From Cryphonectria parasitica EP155 (Eukaryota > Ascomycota > Sordariomycetes > Diaporthales > Cryphonectriaceae): DNA of 64,000 bases. The stretch spans positions 350,653-414,652 of the forward strand of contig NW_024468915.1 of the NCBI RefSeq assembly GCF_011745365.1, in the 5' to 3' direction. The translations under genes and the position numbers were made by a program. Within the stretch, counting starts at the first letter, position 1, and each line of letters opens with the position of its first letter. The notes beneath the pieces are model-generated. The model was not told the DNA's origin, did not search any database, and saw nothing but the letters and a program-made list of their open reading frames with translations. Below are positions 58,170 through 64,000 of this stretch, piece after piece.

Positions 58170-60002
58170 CTACAACTTGGACGCCGTTCCTGCCTGCTTC
58201 TTCAAGAGCTCCTCCCCAACCTTGGCCAGCTCAAACTTGCGCACCTTGCCGCTGCCTGTCAGTGGTACCGTGGCCGGGACGCCGCCCTCACCCATCCAGA
58301 ATACATGAGCGGGGGCCTTGTGCCTGCCCAGTCTCTTAGTGACCCAGTCCCGGACCTCCGTCTTGGAGAGGTGCGACCCAGCCTCCTTTTTGCCGTCCAG
58401 GAATGCGGCGACTACCTCGCCGTAATGCTCGTCCTTGAGACCCACTACGACGGCGAGGCTGATGGAAGGATGGCCCACGAGGCGTTCTTCGATTTCGAGG
58501 GGGTAGATGTTCTCTCCGCCTGTTTAGAGAGAAGGAAGTTTTTAGTAAATAAGATCTCACACACATAAACGCAAGTGCAGAGGGGGTAAGCGGGTTCGCG
58601 ACTCACCTCGGATGATAATGTCCTTAAACCGCCCTGTGATGCTGCAGTATCCCTGCTCATTAAAGACGGCCTCGTCGCCCGTGTGCAGCCACAGGATCCC
58701 ATTCTCGTCCCGTGTCATCACCTCCGCCGTCTTCTCGCTGTTGTTCCAGTACCCGGCCTGCAGCTGATAGCCTCCCATCCACAGCTCGCCCCTCTCGCCG
58801 ATGGGAAGTACGTTTCCGTCGCGGTCTACAATCTTGGCATGTGCGTGCGGCATCAGTGTGCCCACCGTGCTCAGCCTCGTGTGGATCGGGTCGTCGGTGA
58901 AGGCGTTGAAGCACGTCGGACTCGCCTCCGTTAGCCCGTAGCTCGACGTGAACTCGGTCATGCCTAGCTTCGCCACCAGCTGCTCCATCAGGTACCGCGG
59001 CACCGGCGCGCCCGCGATGATGCCTGTCCGCAGCTTGAGCTTGGACGCCTCAAGGGAAGCCGCCTCTGGTAGCGACAGGAGAGTATCGAACATGGCTGGC
59101 ACGCCATGCAGCGCCGTGCACTGCTCCTCCTGGACAGCGCGGATTGTCGCGGGGCCGTCAAACACCTCGGCCGGGTAGACAATCTTGGCGCCGTGGGTGA
59201 TGGCCGCCAGCAGGCCCAGCACAAGGCCAAAGCAGTGGAAGAGCGGAGGAGGGCAGCACAGCACATCTGCAGTCGTCAGGCGCATCCGGTCGCCGATGAA
59301 GCGGGAGTTGTTGACGATATTGTGATGTGTGAGCATTGCAGCCTTGGGGTGGCCGGTCGTGCCGCTTGTGAACTGCAGGTTGCACACATCATACGGGGAC
59401 ACTTTTGTCTCGTGCTTGTACATCTTTTGTGGATTCTCTCTGGTCCCCTTGAGCAGCATTTCCTCGTATGTCCTGTAGCCCTCGCTGTCGCCGCGTAGGA
59501 TTACTACTTTGGGCGCATCGTCCTTGGCGGCCAGCTGCGCCAGTAAGGGCTCGTTGTTCAACCGGCCGATCTTCTTGGTCGTGAAGAGAAATTTGCACGC
59601 CGTAAACTCGATTCCGTACATGGCCTCGGACGGTGTGTATGTGTTGTTGAGGATCACAAGGATGGCACCGATTCTCACCACGGCAAAGAAGATGGCCGCG
59701 TATTGCTCGCAGTTTCCAGCCATGATGGCCACCCTGTCGCCATGCTGGATGCCCTCAGCGAGGAGAGCGCGGGCGATGAGGCTGGACTGTCGCCGGAGGT
59801 CATCGTAGGACCAACGGGCACCCGTCCAGGGAATGCTGATACACTCTGCCTCTCCGTTGGCCTGGCATTGCACCTCGAGTAGCTCGCCAAGGGTGAGGTC
59901 GACGAGAGGAGGGTCGACGGGCCCGTGAAGTATCGAGAGCCGTGTGGTGCCCCTGGTGGGCTGGTTTTGCTCAACGATTGAGCTGGGGGCCGGTGCGTCC
60001 AT
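58170..60002 (-). CDS. sidI: Acyl-CoA (mevalonyl-CoA) ligase, siderophore biosynthesis (SidI-like), C-terminal SKL
   Basis: The CDS is complement(join(58170..58519, 58607..60002)), 581 residues. It is an ANL-superfamily adenylating enzyme with the P-loop FTSGTTGHPKAA (from residue 211), MAGNCEQYAAIFFA, PPPLFHCFGLVLG, SYGLTEASPTCFNA, WLHTGDEA, GRFKDIIIRGGENIYP (split by the 87-bp intron and restored by splicing) and the C-terminal lysine in GSGKVRKFEL. These match fungal SidI, which makes mevalonyl-CoA for the anhydromevalonyl group that SidF transfers. The last three residues are SKL, a canonical PTS1. The first ATG (60002) gives MDAPAPSSIVEQNQ. The frame stays open upstream to 60197 without an ATG, so the true N-terminus may be longer. 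It lies 1.25 kb upstream of sidF on the same strand. An unrelated medium-chain acyl-CoA ligase is less likely. Confidence 0.87.
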
Positions 60003-61278
60003 CGGGGGAGAAGGAAGAGGCGCGAAAGCTTCTTGGAGCTTTCGGTAGAGCTGAGCCAGCTGAGCGAGCTGGTGCTGATGGCGAGCCGTCCTCACTATCG
60101 AGTCTGTCTTAAGTTTGTTTGGCGCAGGATTGCCTTGGTCTTCGGTTTGTTGTCGTCTATAGACGTTCGACAGAATAATGCTGATGATTGATGATGATCA
60201 ATCGTTCTCGAAGAGGGAACGAGAAGAGCCACCATCATGGCCACTCTCTTCAACCTCGTGAAAGCAACGACCCCCCCCCCCCCCACTCTCCTGTCGGGGT
60301 CTGCTCGAATAGCCTCAAAAGAGAACATCCCAGCAAGAAAGAGAAAAAAAAAAATGACAGAGGACTTCCAGGATCCACTTCTAATTAGCACTACTGCGAA
60401 AGCCACGACAGCAGCCGCAGCGGCGACAACAGCAGTAACAGCAAAACCGAGCCTTCGACCGAGGTCAGGGCCTCAGCAGATGACCCTGCCTGCGCCACTT
60501 TCGTGGGATGGGGCCACACTGTTCCCACCCCGGATCCAAGGTTTTCATGTTGATGGTGGTGGTCCTGGACAGGGCCGTTGATTCAGGTGTGGTAGTTTTG
60601 GGAGGACCTTGGACGGACGGAACAGCAACGGACGCGAGCTGCCTTTTCCCTTTCAGCTGCCACTACCGTTTTAACTCGCATACTGGCTGCCCGATGTCGT
60701 TAGGCAGGAGGGTGGATGAGGTGGGCATTTGTGCAGGCTACTGCGTTCCCATAGGGTAAGAGCAATGCAGGCCCTGGACGCGCCAAGCCATGATGTGCTC
60801 GATCAAAAACGCATAATCTTATCAGATCATCAGATTGTTTGCCATCACCCCCACCTTTGTCAGGCACCATCCCTGTCCTCTGGACCCCATCCCTCCGAAC
60901 TTCCGTCTCGAGTGACATCGTCAACGTCCCCGACCTCGGATTTTTGTGTGTCAGCACTGCTGCATTGGGATGCTGGTGGTTGTGCTTGCATGGTGGGACC
61001 CACACTCAATCATGAGCACAAGGGGTGCGAGAAATTTCGACCACGAGTCCAAAAGCTTGATGCAGGCTGAAGAGGAAGGAAATTGCGGACCGAGTCAGGC
61101 CGAGGCTGCAATGGTAAACTTGAGAATGCAATATCGAGTTAAGCGATAAGTACGCGTATAGCGGAATGGGATACATGATCAGTGAATAAGAGGGTCTTGC
61201 GTCGAGTGGGCCTTAATCTCAGAAACGTCTAGACTGGCTTGTACAATATTTGAAGGGAAGGCGAGTTGTTGATTGTGC
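60003..61278. other. Upstream region of the sidI-like gene
   Basis: It contains the in-frame open stretch before the sidI ATG (60003-60197), a C run (about 60270-60284) and one exact SreA-type GATA site (60819-60827). No separate gene is seen. Confidence 0.55.
60819..60827 (-). promoter_or_regulatory. SreA-type GATA site upstream of sidI
   Basis: TTATCAGAT on the plus strand is ATCTGATAA on the minus strand, the coding strand of sidI. It is an exact match to ATCWGATAA, 817 bp before the sidI-like ATG. The distance is similar to that of the sites before sidF. Confidence 0.55.
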
Positions 61279-62154
61279 TCATAGTACGTGATCCTTGACC
61301 TGCCTGAACTGCCACACTCTCACATCCCTCCCGATGACGACCAAGGGCATGACAAGGAAGAGGACAACGAGACCGGTTAGGATCATGCGGCGTTGTGCAA
61401 TGGCATAGGCCTGCATAGTGGCCTCCCTCACAGGGTCACTGACAAGAAAGCTCAGCTGCAGTTCGAGAATGGTCAGTCTTGCTAATCAACCATCTCATCA
61501 CGATGCCTCAGAAGGATAGCCCGATGGTGTAGATGTTTGCCAAGTAACCGGCCTGAGACTAACGCAGTTAGTGAACAGCTTGGAGGTAGGAGGTGTAGCA
61601 GCCATCCCAACAGAACTAGTCGAAACAGAGTGTCGCTGAGAGGACTAAAGAGCCCATGAAGTTGAGCGAGAGCAAGATCTGGAATGGGACAAATGGCCTT
61701 GGGGCGTGGTACCCCTCGAAGAAGACGGGCGCGGCAGTCAGGACACAGCCAGAAAGAAGCATGCAGAGGATGGTTGGTGATGACCACCTGCTCTCACCCG
61801 AGCCCGCGACACAGATGGGAGAAGAACGAGCGTCAGGCCTGCCCCAGCGAGAATAATACCCACGGCTTAGAGAGAAAAAAGGTAAGCTGCCTTGCTCTCC
61901 TCTCTTTCTCTCGAGAAATCGTACAAGAGGAACATACCGTCGAAGTCAACCAGCACGCCAGAATGAGCGCAGATCTGGTCTGCACAAGGTTGACGGCATC
62001 TGCCTGCTGAACCCCATCTTGTATCTCAAGGTCGAGCAAGCTTTTGGACGAGCCTGCATCTACGTCCGTGGGCAACTCATCGGTGTTAGGCTCACCTGCG
62101 CCGTAGTGATTGCGGCTGTTGTTGAGGAGCGGTCTCTCTGATCAGGTCCGCCAT
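61279..62154 (-). pseudogene. Degenerate siderophore-iron MFS transporter (MirB/Sit1-type)
   Basis: Pieces of a 14-TM siderophore transporter lie in order on the minus strand. N-terminal piece (62154-61938): AGSSKSLLDLEIQDGVQQ followed by ADAVNLVQTRSALILACW, ending at a GTATGT donor; the ATG at 62154 is one frame off. Middle piece (61865-61460): VGIILAGAGLTLVLLP, then a frameshift, SPTILCMLLSGCVLTAAP, PRPFVPFQILLSLNF and AGYLANIYTIGLSF. C-terminal piece (about 61458-61279): MQAYAIAQRRMILTGLVV and VWQFRQVKDHVL-stop. In-frame stops occur at 61616-61618, 61568-61570, 61559-61561 and 61508-61510; the last sits where Trp is usual. About five to six TM helices are missing between pieces one and two, and several more between two and three. 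Only about 280 of about 600 residues remain, so no working transporter can be made. The CTAAC/TTAG near 61560-61572 may be an old intron end. Confidence 0.75.
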
Positions 62155-64000
62155 GGTCCTCCTTCTCCCGCCAGGGACATGGGACCAGATTGTCACGAGA
62201 ATAGCTTGTTGGTGAAGAAAGAGAAGCAGGGTGTTGAAGTCATCTGTGATGAGTCGACGCAGCGGGAACTGTGAACCAAGAGCAGAGACAACGGTCATAT
62301 CGAGACTCGATTTTAAGAAGCGTCTCACTCAAACAACATGGCTTCGGCGGGGTTTAGCTCTGTATCTACACGCTATTAGCGCTACCGTCAGCATTACAGT
62401 GCACCCAGCAGAACTAGAAGGCGGTTGCAGGAACCGAGTGATCCCTATAATTAGTTTGCTTGGTACCAAATTCAACTTCACATGGCCTTTGTCTTGTTAA
62501 CCCCTCTCCTGACGGTCTTCACAAGAAAACTTAGGTAGTTATTTTGCTTGTCTCCTATTGTTCAATATTGGCGAGTCTTTGAGAATTTAAGACCTGGTTA
62601 TCACGTCACTGAAACTTGTACTTGTTGCCATAGTATCTATATCTTTCAGCTGCAGAGTGTGCCTTCTATGCTACAGTATACAATGTTAGAGGGGGGGAAG
62701 GGGTTTTTTTGCTCTTTCTCTCAGCCCTCAATAATCTTCTCTAAACCTTGACCTACTACGTAGTGGGCTCAGAAGAATGACTGTCATGCTTTAGCGTTGA
62801 AGAAACAATGTCTGTATATCAAAATTCTCAGCTTGCTGTCTTTGATCTAGTCACTTAAGTAAATGATACTAACTTGACTGCTCGTGTGGATGTATCAGGT
62901 TCGAGTCTTGTTCGAGTAAGTGTGGATTCCCCTTTTTGGAAAAGGAGAGCAAAGAGAGAGAGACAGAGAGAGAGAGAGATGCTAAACGCAATGATGACCT
63001 TTGGGATTGCGCTTGATCAAGTAAGACGTTTGGGATCAGAAACAGAAATTCAGACATCCAAAGACGAGTTTGTCAGAAGTGGCAAAATGCTGCTTAGCCT
63101 ACCAAGGATCTTGCTTCTGTATATACAGCTGTAGTGTGTAGAGAGGATAAATTCTTACCTCACAAAGGCATAAAGAACATCTTTAATTACCATCATTTTC
63201 TGTAACAGGTAATTATGCCAACAAGACAGAATGGTGGCAGAGGTTTGGAGACGATCGAACGGAATGACGCGTACTGGGAAAGCAAAAGGGGACAGGCAAC
63301 AAGATAGAACGCTTAGTACAGCACAAATGAGGACTTTCATATTGATGGTTTGCTCTTCCTGATCTGATGAGAGCGATGACCAGGAGCTTACATGGGCTTG
63401 GGTAAGATCAGTCAGGGAAACGACATCGAGTGTTGCCATCTGAACGGGGGGAGAGGTTTTGGAGGCGTTGAAATGTACGCTGAGGCAACTCGATCATTAC
63501 ACTTGTTTCTCTCCTTTACAGCCTCTTTCATCCCCAGGGAATAGGGGTTTGGACAAAGCTATTGGGTTTCAACTGCATCGTATGTGCCTGCTCGTTTGGG
63601 ATCTTCTATGCCCGCCACCTGGACATGCTGCGTCCTAAGAAAACACCTGCATAATAAGTAAACAAACAGATTCACGTGATTGTGTGTGATGCCATTCTTG
63701 TTGCATCGCGGATCTGGGCCTAGAAATGCTGATGCTTCCACAGATTTCTGGTTGAAACTCAGACAGTACACACTCCAACAACGCATTACCTGCGGCCATA
63801 AGTACTCACAAGGGAAACGCTCCTTTCCTATCAACACACGCCCTACTTTCATACTTTCGCATACTTTGGCCTGGAAATCACAACACTGAAAGCTACACAC
63901 ACGTCTTGCTTCCAGAATCTGTCAGTCCCAGAAGCAAAAGAAGAGAGAGAGAGAGAGAGAAAAACCACCAAAGAAAACCACCCTGATCCCAAGATCAAGC
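62155..64000. other. Intergenic to window edge, no gene called
   Basis: No supported gene is seen. A short frame on the minus strand from 63439 (MATLDVVSLTDLTQAH then a GTAAGC) could be a first exon but has no convincing continuation. A purine-rich (GA)n tract lies at about 62951-62979. Confidence 0.45.

Noticed and set aside
63155..63439. Minus-strand frame MATLDVVSLTDLTQAH... with a GTAAGC donor
   Set aside because: Too little coding signal, and no second exon could be found downstream.
1..64000. CRISPR arrays, bacterial operons, prophage or plasmid features
   Set aside because: Nothing of the kind is present; spliceosomal introns and gene content are fungal.

Overview
The window looks like genomic DNA of a filamentous ascomycete (Pezizomycotina). 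Genes are split by short introns (about 65-240 bp) with GT...AG ends and CTAAC/CTGAC-type branch sites. Coding DNA is GC-rich, and intergenic spaces are long and full of CT tracts and microsatellites. The gene set is typical of such fungi: Zn2Cys6 regulator, P450, siderophore enzymes, GPI-type surface protein. I cannot name the species from sequence alone.

Layout. 0-10 kb: the 3' end of threonine dehydratase (+), an isolated tRNA-Thr(AGT), a two-exon aldehyde dehydrogenase (+), a two-exon cytochrome P450 (+) and peroxin-2 (+). 10-22 kb: an uncharacterised membrane protein with about ten TM segments (+), a possible very small gene (+), adenine phosphoribosyltransferase (+), and an EDEM-type GH47 mannosidase-like protein with a PA domain (-). 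22-27.7 kb: gene-free, with a perfect 26-nt palindrome. 27.7-30 kb: a Myb-like nuclear protein (-). 30-41.8 kb: the longest gene-free stretch. 41.8-44.3 kb: a three-exon Zn2Cys6 transcription factor (-). 45.8-46.1 kb: a second possible small gene (+). 47.8-52 kb: two convergent Ser/Thr-rich surface proteins, one single-pass sensor-like (+) and one GPI-type (-). 53.5-55.2 kb: an AIF2/AMID-type FAD oxidoreductase (+).

The most notable block is 55.4-62.2 kb, all on the minus strand. It holds a sidF-like N5-hydroxyornithine acyltransferase, a sidI-like acyl-CoA ligase, and the wreck of a siderophore-iron MFS transporter with stops, frameshifts and two large internal deletions. Two exact copies and one near copy of the SreA-type GATA motif ATCWGATAA lie about 720-825 bp upstream of sidF. 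A third exact copy lies 817 bp upstream of sidI. The sidI product ends in SKL and the sidF product in PKL, which fits peroxisomal anhydromevalonyl transfer to hydroxyornithine. Taken together this reads as an iron-regulated extracellular-siderophore (fusarinine/TAFC-type) gene cluster whose linked transporter has died. The remaining genes look like ordinary, mostly housekeeping neighbours.
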